DNA from: Comamonas sp. 26
GTDB taxonomy: Bacteria > Pseudomonadota > Gammaproteobacteria > Burkholderiales > Burkholderiaceae_C
Assembly (NCBI RefSeq): GCF_002754475.1
Contig: NZ_PEFL01000003.1
Coordinates: 620,001 to 684,000 of the forward strand
Length of the DNA stretch: 64,000 bases
Direction of reading: 5' to 3'
The number at the start of each line of letters is the position of its first letter. The first letter of the stretch is position 1. The notes below the pieces were generated by a model that was not told the DNA's origin, made no database searches, and worked only from the letters and a program-made list of their open reading frames with translations. Positions 24,281-32,611 of the stretch are shown here, in pieces. Both the position numbers and the translations under genes were made by a program.

Positions 24281-24985
24281 TCATTTTGAGAGAAAGACTT
24301 TGGCGCGGTGATGTGCCATATATGACTGGTGGGCATCTTGCAGCGGTACTTTCATGTCCGCAGAGATACCAAGCTTTTCAGGCTCCATGAGCAGCGGTGA
24401 GATCAAGATCAAGCCATCAGGTTTGAAAGAAATCAACCCGCGGTCAAATGCGCGATCAAGGTTCGGTATCAACAGAAGGCCGTTGAAGGGGTCAAGGCGC
24501 TCCCCATTAGAGGAGGTGTTCCAAGGCTTGATATGCGAGGCAACAAGCATTCGCAGCTCTGTGTACTGAGTGACCGCGCAGGCTTTCCAGTGAAGTATGA
24601 GTTTTTGCCTAAACTTGCCTTGGCCGATACGGGCGTTGACCAGCTCTAGCTTTTCCGTCGGACTGATGTTGGGATCGCTTAAAACGACGGCGATATCAGT
24701 TTCGACATTCTGTTGTAAGACCTCGTGCAGGAAGTTGGCATACTTTTCTAAAGCGCTGGCGTACATGCCGTGTCCACGTTGATTGCGCTCTTGAAAAATA
24801 GGCAGTTTCACGATTTTTTCGTGTGCTGCCTTGTAATCTGCAGCGGACTCCATCGCAATCAATGGTCTTTGCAGTACTCCACTGCGCAAGCCCCAATCGG
24901 TTAGCGGACCCGTGACTGCTCCAGCATACTTTTCTGCCGTTGATGTGGAGAGCCCTTGGCTCAGCATCCAAGCTTTGAAGTTCAT
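24281..24985 (-). CDS. HNH_2-type endonuclease domain protein
   Basis: The 234-residue protein has an N-terminal helical part resembling a SAM-like or core-binding domain (FKAWMLSQGLSTSTAEKYAG). The C-terminal HNH_2-type nuclease region is near 140-205: LVASHIKPW, then DPFNGLLLIPNLDRAFDRG, with His-Asn-Asp/His-like metal positions. Such domains occur in restriction-type endonucleases, but no methyltransferase or specificity gene is adjacent. It lies just beyond recBCD in the same direction as the ferredoxin-like gene. A lone nuclease with a defence role is possible; the substrate is unknown. Confidence 0.72.
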   Translation of the reverse strand: MNFKAWMLSQGLSTSTAEKYAGAVTGPLTDWGLRSGVLQRPLIAMESAADYKAAHEKIVKLPIFQERNQRGHGMYASALEKYANFLHEVLQQNVETDIAVVLSDPNISPTEKLELVNARIGQGKFRQKLILHWKACAVTQYTELRMLVASHIKPWNTSSNGERLDPFNGLLLIPNLDRAFDRGLISFKPDGLILISPLLMEPEKLGISADMKVPLQDAHQSYMAHHRAKVFLSK

Positions 24986-25002
24986 TGTGTGCGCAAATGT
25001 AC

Positions 25003-25416
25003 TCAGTGCTCGTACACCGCTTCCCAGTTTGCAAAGCCCTTGACCTCAATCGGATTGCCGCTGGGGTCGGTAAAGAACATGGTCCATTGCTCGCCCGGAT
25101 CACCCTCAAAGCGAACCTGCGGCGCCAGAATGAATTCGGTGTTGGCGGCCTTCAGGCGCTCGGCCAGTGCCAGCCAGTCGGGCTTGAGCAGAATCACGCC
25201 CAGGTGGGGCATGGGCACCATGTGGTTGCCGACCTTGCCGGTGTTGGCCACGGCGAAGGGCTGGCCCAGGTGCAGGGAGATCTGGTGACCGAAGAAGTCG
25301 AAATCGACCCAGGTGTCGGTGCTGCGGCCTTCGCGGCAGCCGAGGATGCCGCCGTAGAAGCGGCGGGCCTCGTCCAGGTCGGTGACGTGATAGGCGAGAT
25401 GAAACAGGCTTTGCAT
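25003..25416 (-). CDS. VOC-family (glyoxalase/dioxygenase fold) protein
   Basis: The 137-residue protein has the paired beta-alpha-beta modules of the vicinal oxygen chelate fold: FHLAYHVTDLDEARRFYGGILGC at the start and WTMFFTDPSGNPIEVKGF near the end. Candidate metal ligands are His8/His10 region, His in ISLHLGQP and Glu in NPIEVKG. The substrate cannot be assigned. It probably forms a unit with, or simply neighbours, the glutathione S-transferase gene upstream on the same strand. Confidence 0.85.
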   Translation of the reverse strand: MQSLFHLAYHVTDLDEARRFYGGILGCREGRSTDTWVDFDFFGHQISLHLGQPFAVANTGKVGNHMVPMPHLGVILLKPDWLALAERLKAANTEFILAPQVRFEGDPGEQWTMFFTDPSGNPIEVKGFANWEAVYEH

Positions 25417-25459
25417 AATGCTTGCAAGCGTAGCATTGCCTGCTTCAGATTCTCGGCAA

Positions 25460-26119
25460 TCAGCGTGCCGACTGTGCCTTGACGCGCTCCATCAGCTCGA
25501 TCGTGTTGGCTTTGCGATCGGCGTTGACTTTTTGCACCGTGGGGCGTTCGCTCATACGGGCCAGGTAGTCGGCTACAGGCAGCTCGGCCAGCAGGTCGGT
25601 GCCGCCCATGATTTTGCTGGCGTTGCTGATGAGGGGCAGGTGCACGATGGCGCTGCAGTCGGCAATGCTGAAGGTGTCGCCAGCGATAAAGGGCGTATCA
25701 AAGCGGGCCAGCTGGGCAAATCCGGCAATGTTCTTTTTCAGCTGTTCCAGCGTCTTGTCGCGCGTGGCATCACTGATCTTGCCGCCGAAGAAGGCCTGCG
25801 GGTAGAGGTTGCGGGCGACAAGCTCCAGGTGCAGGTTCAGGTACACGCTCAGTTCGCGCACCTTGGCGGCGGCAAAGGGGTCTGCGGGTATCAGCGGCAC
25901 GTTGGAGGACAGTGTCTCCACATATTCAATGATGGCATCGGATTCGCTGATGGCTCCATGTTGGGTGCGCAGATATGGCACCTTGCCCAGCGGCGATTCA
26001 GCGGGGTTGGTCTTGCCCAGCCAGGCCAGTTCTTCGGCAAAGGGAATCTGCTTTTCCATCAAGGCCAGCTTGACTTTGTTGTAGTAGTTGCTGGCCGAAA
26101 AGCCGCAGAGAGTCAGCAT
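25460..26119 (-). CDS. Glutathione S-transferase
   Basis: The 219-residue protein has an N-terminal thioredoxin-like domain (MLTLCGFSASNYYNKVKLAL), where Ser or Tyr in SNYYNK is the candidate activating residue. The GSH-binding motif is GKVPYLRTQHGAISESDAI (cis-Pro and SESDAI). An all-helical C-terminal domain (about 90-215) follows, with FIAGDTFSIADCSAI, the N-capping box of GSTs. It conjugates glutathione to electrophiles or reduces peroxides; the substrate is not predictable. Confidence 0.9.
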   Translation of the reverse strand: MLTLCGFSASNYYNKVKLALMEKQIPFAEELAWLGKTNPAESPLGKVPYLRTQHGAISESDAIIEYVETLSSNVPLIPADPFAAAKVRELSVYLNLHLELVARNLYPQAFFGGKISDATRDKTLEQLKKNIAGFAQLARFDTPFIAGDTFSIADCSAIVHLPLISNASKIMGGTDLLAELPVADYLARMSERPTVQKVNADRKANTIELMERVKAQSAR

Positions 26120-26221
26120 GCTTGTCTCCTGAAATAGGTGGTTGGAAGCCTCATGGTAGAGGCAAGTGCCGCCAGACTAGCGTCACCAAGCGGATACCGG
26201 GACGGCTTCTACAATCGCAGC

Positions 26222-26647
26222 ATGCATTGGCGCACCTCCCATCATCCGCAGAACGCTGCGGGGCCGCTCACCCGCTGGGTGCTGGCGGCTTGGCTGTGCG
26301 TGCTGCTGACCAGTGTGGCGGCACCGTTTGCCAGAACCGCGCCGCCGGCGGGCTGGGAGGCGCTATGCAGCGCCACAGGTGCCACGCACTGGGTTCCCAG
26401 CCCTGCCAGCGACGAAGCATCGGCCTTGCCGCATGGTCTCGATTGCGCGCTGTGCCTGCCGCTGCTGGCCCCGCCACCTGCGCGCCAGCAGCGTCTGAGC
26501 TGGCTCGGTGCGAGCTTGACTGCGCCGCAGTGGGCGCCAGCCGTCAGCCGGGTCTTTGTCCGCCTTTTGCCGCCCGTGCGTGCACCGCCGTTTGAAACTC
26601 TCAGAACCATAGCTTCAAGCGCTTTATTGATAAGCGCTGAGGCCTGA
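26222..26647 (+). CDS. DUF2946-like small membrane or exported protein
   Basis: The 141-residue protein starts at ATG 26222 (MHWRTSHHP). A hydrophobic N-terminal segment (WVLAAWLCVLLTSVAA) is followed by a cysteine motif (LCSATG, then HGLDCALCLPLL) typical of DUF2946, a family often found next to copper-handling genes. The next gene, 31 bases downstream, is a PCu(A)C copper chaperone, which supports a copper context. The last residues (SSALLISAEA) are encoded by an intergenic repeat of the ATAGC/AAGCGCT family, so the C-terminus may have been redefined by that insertion. Confidence 0.7.
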   Translation: MHWRTSHHPQNAAGPLTRWVLAAWLCVLLTSVAAPFARTAPPAGWEALCSATGATHWVPSPASDEASALPHGLDCALCLPLLAPPPARQQRLSWLGASLTAPQWAPAVSRVFVRLLPPVRAPPFETLRTIASSALLISAEA

Positions 26648-26655
26648 TTTGATCT
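26608..26655 (+). repeat. REP-like repeat (ATAGC/AAGCGCT family), copy a
   Basis: CATAGCTTCAAGCGCTTTAT followed by TGATAAGCGCTGAGGCC, with a palindromic AAGCGCT core. It overlaps the 3' end of the DUF2946 gene and supplies its stop codon. Confidence 0.65.
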
Positions 26656-26678
26656 TGAATTTGAATGGAGAAGATTTC

Positions 26679-27200
26679 ATGAATATGCGTCGTTTTACCG
26701 TGCTGGCTCTGGGTTCCCTCGTGGGTTCGTTGATGGTTTCCGGGGCGGCCATCGCCCATGCCGATGCCGCCCATGTCAAGGCTGACAACGTCTGGGCTCG
26801 CGCCAGCGTGCAGGGGCAGCAGGCTTCGGGTGTCTTCATGCGGCTGACGGCCGAAGAGCCGCTCAAGCTGGTGGGTGTGGAAACGCCTGCCGCCGCTGTG
26901 GCCGAGGTGCATGAGATGAAGATGGACGGCGATGTGATGCGCATGCGTGCCATTGAGGCTCTGGAATTGCCCAAGGGCGTGGCGGTGGACCTCAAGCCCG
27001 GTGGCTACCACCTGATGCTGCAGCAGCTGAAGGCGCCGCTGGTCAAAGATACGCAAGTGCCCATCACGCTGGTGTTCAAAGATGCCAAGGGCGCTGTCTC
27101 ACGCCTGAGCCTGCAGGTGCCGGTGCGCATGGCCGCACCAGCCGGTGCTGCGGGCGCTGGTGGGCATTCGCACGCCGGGCATGGTGACCATCAGCATTGA
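26679..27200 (+). CDS. Periplasmic PCu(A)C copper chaperone
   Basis: This periplasmic Cu(I) chaperone family helps load the Cu(A) site of cytochrome oxidase. Start ATG 26679 follows GGAGAAG at a good distance; the in-frame ATG at 26649 lacks a ribosome site. The 173-residue protein has a signal peptide (MNMRRFTVLALGSLVGSLMVSGAAIAHA), then the PCu(A)C beta-barrel. The conserved His/Met ligands are EVHEMKMDGDVMRMR and YHLMLQQLK. A His-rich tail (GGHSHAGHGDHQH) may bind extra copper. It pairs with the preceding DUF2946 gene. Confidence 0.93.
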   Translation: MNMRRFTVLALGSLVGSLMVSGAAIAHADAAHVKADNVWARASVQGQQASGVFMRLTAEEPLKLVGVETPAAAVAEVHEMKMDGDVMRMRAIEALELPKGVAVDLKPGGYHLMLQQLKAPLVKDTQVPITLVFKDAKGAVSRLSLQVPVRMAAPAGAAGAGGHSHAGHGDHQH

Positions 27201-27325
27201 TGTCTGGATTGGGGAGCAGCCTGCTCCTTTGTTTGCAGCAAACAGTGCAAGTGCAGTAAGCTAGTCCCGTATCCAGAGCGGTCTGGATACGGAGACTGGT
27301 ACCCATCCCTGCAGTGGAGAGCACT

Positions 27326-28252
27326 ATGAGCGGCGACGCATCGGCATTTGGTTTTGGCAAGTTCATTCCTGGCTTTGATTTTCTGCAGGGGCTGGCGCAA
27401 AGCGCTGGCACTGCATCCAGTCCCATGGGCCGCGTGCCGCAATGGGTGGCTCCCACCGTGAGCGTGGAAGAGGTGGACAAACGCATTGCCGAGCTGAAAG
27501 CGGTGCAGTTCTGGCTTGAGCAAAACGGCCGTGCGCTCAATGCCACCATCCAGGCGCTGGAAGTCCAGCGCATGACGCTTTCCACCCTGAAGGACATGAA
27601 CGTCAGCATGAGCGAGCTGGCCAAGTCCTTTCCCTTCCCGGGCGCGGCGGCTGCTGAGGCCGCTAAGACCGCCAGCGCAACCAGCCATGGCGGCTGGCCC
27701 ATGTGGGGCGGTAGCGCCAAGGCAGAGCCAGAGCCCGCCCCCAAGGTCGAGCCGCAGCCCGAACCTGAACCTCAGGCCACACCGCAATATGAACAAAAGG
27801 CACAGACCGCTGATGAGCCAGCCAGCGGCCAGACTGAAAAAGCCTCTCAGGCTGCCATTGGTCAGGCCATGCAATGGTGGGGTGCGCTGACGCAGCAGTT
27901 TCAGCAGATCGCCGCCAAGGCCATGGCCGAGCCTGTGGCGCCCCAGACCATGGCCGCCGCACAGCGCGCGACCGAGGCGGCCAGCGGCTTTGCCAAGACC
28001 GCCATGGACAAGGTAATGGCGCAGGCCAGCCAGTTTGGCGCGGGCGCTGCAACAGCTTCAGCAGGTGGCGCAGAGGCTGCCGCCAAGCCAGATGTCGCAG
28101 CTGCGAAAAAACCGGCAACCAAGAGCGCTGCGCGTAAAACAACGGCCGCAGCCCCGGTGGCTAAAAAGACGGCCACCAAAACAGCTGCATCCAAGAGCTC
28201 CGCAGCCAAAAAAACGGCAGCAAAAGCCTCTGCATCACCGCGTAAGTCTTGA
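27326..28252 (+). CDS. phaM: PhaM-like polyhydroxyalkanoate granule regulatory protein
   Basis: PhaM in Ralstonia links PHA synthase, granules and the nucleoid. Start ATG 27326 follows GGAGAG; an in-frame GTG at 27314 lies over that ribosome site. The 308-residue protein has the conserved N-terminal domain (FGKFIPGFDFLQGLAQ, then VSVEEVDKRIAELKAVQFWLEQN). A Pro/Glu-rich linker and a helical segment resembling a phasin (about 180-235) follow. The histone-like Lys/Ala tail (AAKKPATKSAARKTTAAAPV) is the DNA-binding part of PhaM. No PHA synthase is in the window. Confidence 0.88.
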   Translation: MSGDASAFGFGKFIPGFDFLQGLAQSAGTASSPMGRVPQWVAPTVSVEEVDKRIAELKAVQFWLEQNGRALNATIQALEVQRMTLSTLKDMNVSMSELAKSFPFPGAAAAEAAKTASATSHGGWPMWGGSAKAEPEPAPKVEPQPEPEPQATPQYEQKAQTADEPASGQTEKASQAAIGQAMQWWGALTQQFQQIAAKAMAEPVAPQTMAAAQRATEAASGFAKTAMDKVMAQASQFGAGAATASAGGAEAAAKPDVAAAKKPATKSAARKTTAAAPVAKKTATKTAASKSSAAKKTAAKASASPRKS

Positions 28253-28322
28253 CCCGTTAAAGGCCAAGAGGGGTGAAAATCGTGGTGCCAGCGCATCCAC
28301 GCCAGCAAGGACAGGAGGGCTT

Positions 28323-29591
28323 ATGTCATTGTTTCCCGTCGGTCATGCCAGTGACCCGAACTGGCGCTCTGCCGTAGAGCAAGTCGTGCAGCAGCTGCGT
28401 GGCCAGTTGTTGCGCCTGTCGCCTCAGCAAAAGCAGCAGCCTTACCGGCTGGGGCTGGCGTATGTTTCGCAAAAGCTGGCGCCTCACGCCCAGCAGTTGC
28501 TGGCGCTGCTGGCACGCGAGTTGCCGCAGGTCACGGACTGGGCGGGTGGTTCGGGCCACGCGGTGCTGGCCATGGAGCATGAATACACCGAGGACTCATC
28601 GCTGGCTGTCATGCTGCTGGATGTGCCTGCCGCGCATTTCCGCGTTTACTCCGGCGTGGCTCCGCTAGCCATGCTGGGAGCGGAAGCGGGGTTTGAGGCG
28701 CATTCGGCGCTGGTGCATTCCAGCATCGACCAGACCGATCTGGCCGAGCTGCTGCTTGAGCTGTCTGAGCGTACGACCTCAGGCAATTTGTTTGGCGCAT
28801 TGGGTGCAGAAGATGGTGTGCAGTTCGCCTGCCGTGCCGAAGACCTGCCGCGCCTGCGTGCAGAAGCGGCAGCAGGCGTCTTTCATGCAGGCTTCTCTGG
28901 CGTGGCTTTTGATAGCGATGTGGGCTGCTTTTCGCGCATGGCGCAGGGCTGCGCACCACTGGGTGCCGGAATCGAGATTACAGAGGCCAGGGGCCCGATG
29001 CTGCTGGAGCTGGAGGGCGAACCCGCCCTGCCGCGCTTGCTGCAATTGTTGGATGTCGAAGCTCGCTCCAGCGCTGGTGGTGGCTGGCAGGCGGCGTTGT
29101 CAGAGCTGCGCAAAACGCTGGCCGCTATTGCCCCGCTGGGGCGAGGGCTGGAGCGCGGCGCGCTGACCGATGAGGCCCAAGTGTTGCATATCGTGGGGCT
29201 GGATCCGGTACGCCAGGGGGTGGCGCTGTCCGCATCGGTAGAGTCGGATAACACGGTGATCTTCTGCCAGCGCCAGCGCCATGCGGCCCGCCACGAACTG
29301 ATGCAGATGGGCGCGGCCCTGAAAGATGCACTGCAACCCGATTTTGCCGATGCCGGCCCCGAAACTGTGACCGAGCAGCAAGCGCCGCTGCACATACGCG
29401 GCGCGATTTACATGAGCAGCAAAGGCCGAGGCAGTGAGTTGTTTGGTAGCGACGATGCCGAGCTGAAACTGCTGCGCCACGCACTAGGCCCCGTGCCGTT
29501 GATTGGCCTGGTGACAGAGGCGCAACTGATGGATGCGCGTGTGCATCAACTGGCTGGAGTGCTAACGGTATTTACCGGAAAGCAGCCTTGA
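28323..29591 (+). CDS. FIST-domain signal transduction protein
   Basis: The 422-residue protein starts at ATG 28323 with AGGAGG at 28313-28318; this displaces a longer frame that begins in the PhaM gene. It matches the FIST_N/FIST_C arrangement, an N-terminal sensory module for small ligands (motifs LGLAYVSQKLAPHAQQLL, AVMLLDVPAAHFR) and a C-terminal domain near the end (ALGPVPLIGLVTEAQLM). It has no attached output domain, so any signalling partner must be encoded elsewhere. No membrane segment is seen. Confidence 0.82.
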   Translation: MSLFPVGHASDPNWRSAVEQVVQQLRGQLLRLSPQQKQQPYRLGLAYVSQKLAPHAQQLLALLARELPQVTDWAGGSGHAVLAMEHEYTEDSSLAVMLLDVPAAHFRVYSGVAPLAMLGAEAGFEAHSALVHSSIDQTDLAELLLELSERTTSGNLFGALGAEDGVQFACRAEDLPRLRAEAAAGVFHAGFSGVAFDSDVGCFSRMAQGCAPLGAGIEITEARGPMLLELEGEPALPRLLQLLDVEARSSAGGGWQAALSELRKTLAAIAPLGRGLERGALTDEAQVLHIVGLDPVRQGVALSASVESDNTVIFCQRQRHAARHELMQMGAALKDALQPDFADAGPETVTEQQAPLHIRGAIYMSSKGRGSELFGSDDAELKLLRHALGPVPLIGLVTEAQLMDARVHQLAGVLTVFTGKQP

Positions 29592-29593
29592 AT

Positions 29594-29683
29594 TTGATAG
29601 CTGATAGTGCTCGATTTCAAAGAGTTTCAGCGCATATTTGCCATTAACTCAAGGCTTTAAAAGGGCAAGCAGCTATCAAAAAA
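29594..29683. repeat. REP-like repeat pair (ATAGC family), copy b
   Basis: A TTGATAGCTGATAGTGCT half at the left and GGCAAGCAGCTATCAAAA at the right form a large imperfect inverted repeat in the 167-base gap after the FIST gene. Confidence 0.5.
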
Positions 29684-29704
29684 GAAAGCGTCAGCTAAAA
29701 ACTG

Positions 29705-29758
29705 GCGCCCTCCAAGCAAGGGACAGCGCGTAGAGCGAGGGGGAGGCGGCAAAGCCGC
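29705..29758 (-). repeat. GC-rich 3'-end repeat (second family), copy 1
   Basis: A GAGGGGGAGGCGGCAAAGCC-type tract abuts the stop of the minus-strand gene at 29759. Related tracts end the genes at 32612 and 62459. It is possibly a transcription-ending hairpin. Confidence 0.45.
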
Positions 29759-30925
29759 TCAGGCGGAGATGTAAATCTCTACGCCCAGGTTCAGCATCAA
29801 ACGGTTAGCCCAGCCAAACAGCGCTGCCGAGTGCAGCATGTCCAGAATTTCCAGATCGCTCAGACCCGCATCGCGCAGCGGCTGTACGTTCTGTACGCCA
29901 AAGCTGCCGGGCGCACGGGTCAGCACCAGTGACGACTGAATGATGGCGCGCTCGCGGGCGTTGGTGCCAGCGGTGTCGGGGTCGTCAAACATCTGAGCCA
30001 TCACATCATTGCGCTTGGCCAGCTGCTCAAAGCGTTGAGCGTGGACAGATGCGCAATACACGCAGCCGTTGGAGCGCGAAACGGCAGTAGCCGCCACTTC
30101 GCGTTCGGCGCGCGAAAGGCCGCCGGGCGCATACATGATGGCGTTGAAGGCCTTTGAGCGCTCCAGCAGCACCTGTGGCTGGCGGGCCAGCAGCAGGTAA
30201 AAGTCCATGGTCTTGGCCTTGGGGTGGCTGACCTCCAGCACATGCTGCTGCTCGGGCGTGGCGGTGTCGGGGGTGAGCACTTCCAGCCAGGCCTTCCAGT
30301 CCAGCGTTTCGCTGGTAAAGCCGTTGCGGCGCAGCGGCTCGCCAGGGGGCGGCAGATTGGCAGGGTGCACAAAGGGTGCTGCGGCTGCGGGTTCGGCTGC
30401 AGGGGTATCGGCCACACCACCCATATCGCTCATGGCTTTGACGCCGACCAGCAAGCGGACCTGATAGGCCACAAAGCCAATCAGCTGAGCCAGCAGCACG
30501 GTGTCGTTGAGTGACAGGCCTGCGGCAGGAATGGCCAGCAGCGCGGCCTGATCGCTTTCGGCGGGGTTCAGGGCCAGCGTGCGCACAAAGTGCAGCATGG
30601 CATCCATGCGGGCGTTGCCGGTCCGGGCACCTTGCTGGTCGAGGATGGTGCGCAGCTCGGGGGAGATGGCATCGCTCAGCGCCTCGGCACGGGCGCGGTA
30701 GTCGGCTTCCAGCGCGGCCACGCCGCTGACGCGGGCTTGCTCTGCGGCCAGCACCAGACGCTCGGCTTGGGTCAGTACGCTGTCCAGCTGATTGCCCAGC
30801 AGCAGGTCTTCGCAGGCCTGCGTGGCCAGAGCCACTTTTTCGCGTTCGTGGCGGGTGGTGAAGCTGGGGTTGCCTTGGGCAAGGCCAGCCAGACGGTCGA
30901 TCGTGTCTGTGGTGGTGTCTGTCAT
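29759..30925 (-). CDS. Two-domain CMD/alkylhydroperoxidase (AhpD-like) fusion protein
   Basis: The 388-residue protein starts at ATG 30925 (MTDTTTDTIDRL). The N-terminal half (about 5-165) resembles a CMD-domain protein of the kind annotated Avi_7170 family. The C-terminal half (about 205-388) is an AhpD-like alkylhydroperoxidase with the redox motif CVYCASVHAQR (Cys-x-x-Cys-x-x-x-His) in the order expected for peroxiredoxin-like carboxymuconolactone decarboxylase folds. These two families are often separate adjacent genes; here they are joined by an Ala/Pro-rich linker. It sits 14 bases after an FAD monooxygenase gene, suggesting one transcript and protection from peroxide released by uncoupling. 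Confidence 0.82.
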   Translation of the reverse strand: MTDTTTDTIDRLAGLAQGNPSFTTRHEREKVALATQACEDLLLGNQLDSVLTQAERLVLAAEQARVSGVAALEADYRARAEALSDAISPELRTILDQQGARTGNARMDAMLHFVRTLALNPAESDQAALLAIPAAGLSLNDTVLLAQLIGFVAYQVRLLVGVKAMSDMGGVADTPAAEPAAAAPFVHPANLPPPGEPLRRNGFTSETLDWKAWLEVLTPDTATPEQQHVLEVSHPKAKTMDFYLLLARQPQVLLERSKAFNAIMYAPGGLSRAEREVAATAVSRSNGCVYCASVHAQRFEQLAKRNDVMAQMFDDPDTAGTNARERAIIQSSLVLTRAPGSFGVQNVQPLRDAGLSDLEILDMLHSAALFGWANRLMLNLGVEIYISA

Positions 30926-30939
30926 GTGCGGTCTCTTAT

Positions 30940-32403
30940 TTATTGTTGAAGTTGGCGAATGCGCGCGGCGCTGTCGGCGGCAGTCCATTCGGTGCCGTCC
31001 AGCTCGGGCTCTGCATAAGCTTGCAGCTTGGCAAAGTGCTGCTCAATATCGTCGCGGTAGATAACGGAGGCCAGACCCTGGGCCAGCTTGCGCGCGCCAT
31101 CGCTGATGGCGGGAATATCGCCAGACACCGTGCCGTGCGAGAGCGCAGCGGGGTAGCAGAAGCAGTGAATGTGGTCGAGACCGGGCAGTTCGCCCTGAAA
31201 CTCGAACAGCGCACCCAGATCGGGTGAGGCCGACAGCTCGGCATCTTCGTCCCCTGCTTCGGGGGTGAAGCGGCTATTCCACAGCTTTACATGCGGGGCG
31301 ATGTCGGAAAACTCGGGACGCAGCTTCCAGTCCACGGCAAAGCCGGTGGAGATGATGAGAAAGTCCAGCACAAACACGCCGCTGCTTGTCTGCACATGCA
31401 GCTTGCTGCCCACTTGCTCAACGCCTTGCACGGCTGTGCCCAAGTTGAAGAAGGCATTGCTGTGGCGCGAGACGCGCAGCGTGCTGCCGTGGGGCGGCGG
31501 CACTTGCTGGGCGTTGATGTAGTGGCGAATGCGCCATTTCCACACATCGGGCAGCAGGTACTGGCCGTGAGTCAGGCCGGGCACGCCGGAGCCTTTGGAT
31601 TTGTTGATTTGCGGCAGCTGGCTGCGGCGAATCAGCATGTCAACGCTGGTTGCACCGCTCTCAAGCGCCGTCGCAGCACTGTCCATGGCCGATGCACCGG
31701 CACCCACCACGCCCACATGCTTGCCGGCCAGCGTGGCGTAGTCCATCTCGTCGGATGAATGCGCCCAGAACTGTTTGTTCACACCCCGCATAAAGGCGGG
31801 AATGGTGGCTCCGCCCAGACCATCGCGGCCGGTGGCCAGCACGAGGCGGCGGGCTTGCCAGGTGGCGACGACGTTGTTGGCCTTGACATCGACTTCCACC
31901 ACGCCATCGGCTTGCGGGCGCACGGCGACGACTGGGTGGCCGTTGCGTACATCGGCATTCGTCACGCGGCGGTACCAGCGGAGGTAGTCCATCCACTGCA
32001 GGCGGGGAATCTTGTCCAGCGCCGTCCATGCATCCCTGCCGAACTGGGCGACGAACCACGCGCGGAAGGACAGGGATGGAATGCCCATGGCCGGACCTGT
32101 CAGCTCCTTGGGTGAGCGCAGCGTCTCCATGCGCGCTGTGGTGGCCCACGGGCCTTCAAAGTCCAGAGGGGATTTGTCCAGCAGCACCGGCTTGATACCG
32201 ACTTGCTGCAGCGCCATGCTGAGAGCCAGCCCGGCTTGCCCTGCGCCAATGACGATCACGTCATGCACGGGGCGGTCATTGCGGGTGGCGGGAGAAATCC
32301 AGGCCTTTGCAGGCCAGCCCAGCGTGAGCAGATCATCGCGCAGGCGTTCTTCCAGCGCTGCAAGTCCCGCAGCGGAGGCCGCCGTAGAAGGAGAAATTGA
32401 CAT
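30940..32403 (-). CDS. FAD/NAD(P)-dependent flavoprotein monooxygenase
   Basis: The 487-residue protein starts at ATG 32403 (MSISPSTAA). An FAD-binding Rossmann motif VIVIGAGQAGLALS (near 51) and a second NAD(P)-type motif VGVVGAGASAMDSAA (near 230) give the two-dinucleotide layout of class B flavin monooxygenases. An ATG-type motif (LIISTGFAVDW) follows near the C-terminus. The fingerprint of classical Baeyer-Villiger enzymes is not evident, so the substrate is open. It is co-transcribed with the AhpD-like fusion gene 14 bases downstream; the Bug-binding-protein gene upstream is separated by a repeat. Confidence 0.85.
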   Translation of the reverse strand: MSISPSTAASAAGLAALEERLRDDLLTLGWPAKAWISPATRNDRPVHDVIVIGAGQAGLALSMALQQVGIKPVLLDKSPLDFEGPWATTARMETLRSPKELTGPAMGIPSLSFRAWFVAQFGRDAWTALDKIPRLQWMDYLRWYRRVTNADVRNGHPVVAVRPQADGVVEVDVKANNVVATWQARRLVLATGRDGLGGATIPAFMRGVNKQFWAHSSDEMDYATLAGKHVGVVGAGASAMDSAATALESGATSVDMLIRRSQLPQINKSKGSGVPGLTHGQYLLPDVWKWRIRHYINAQQVPPPHGSTLRVSRHSNAFFNLGTAVQGVEQVGSKLHVQTSSGVFVLDFLIISTGFAVDWKLRPEFSDIAPHVKLWNSRFTPEAGDEDAELSASPDLGALFEFQGELPGLDHIHCFCYPAALSHGTVSGDIPAISDGARKLAQGLASVIYRDDIEQHFAKLQAYAEPELDGTEWTAADSAARIRQLQQ

Positions 32404-32509
32404 AGCTAAAACCCAAAAGCGCCTGCGGCTTGGGGCAGCAGGCGCATCAAACGAATACCAAGAAATTAACACCGAAACAAACTGTACCTAAAACTGTTTC
32501 GGCTTAAAA

Positions 32510-32611
32510 CTGGCGCACTACAAGCCAGAGCACCGAGCAAGAGCCGCCTCGCGGCGAAGGTGAGGTCCCCTCCCGTAGAGAGATGGAAGGCGCGCAGCGC
32601 CTCAGGGAGTC
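32510..32611 (-). repeat. GC-rich 3'-end repeat (second family), copy 2
   Basis: AGCAAGAGCCGCCTCGCGGC at 32529-32548 and the GGCGCGCAGCGCCTCAGGG tract near 32590 match 62390-62455 closely. It lies directly after the stop of the Bug-family gene. Confidence 0.65.
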
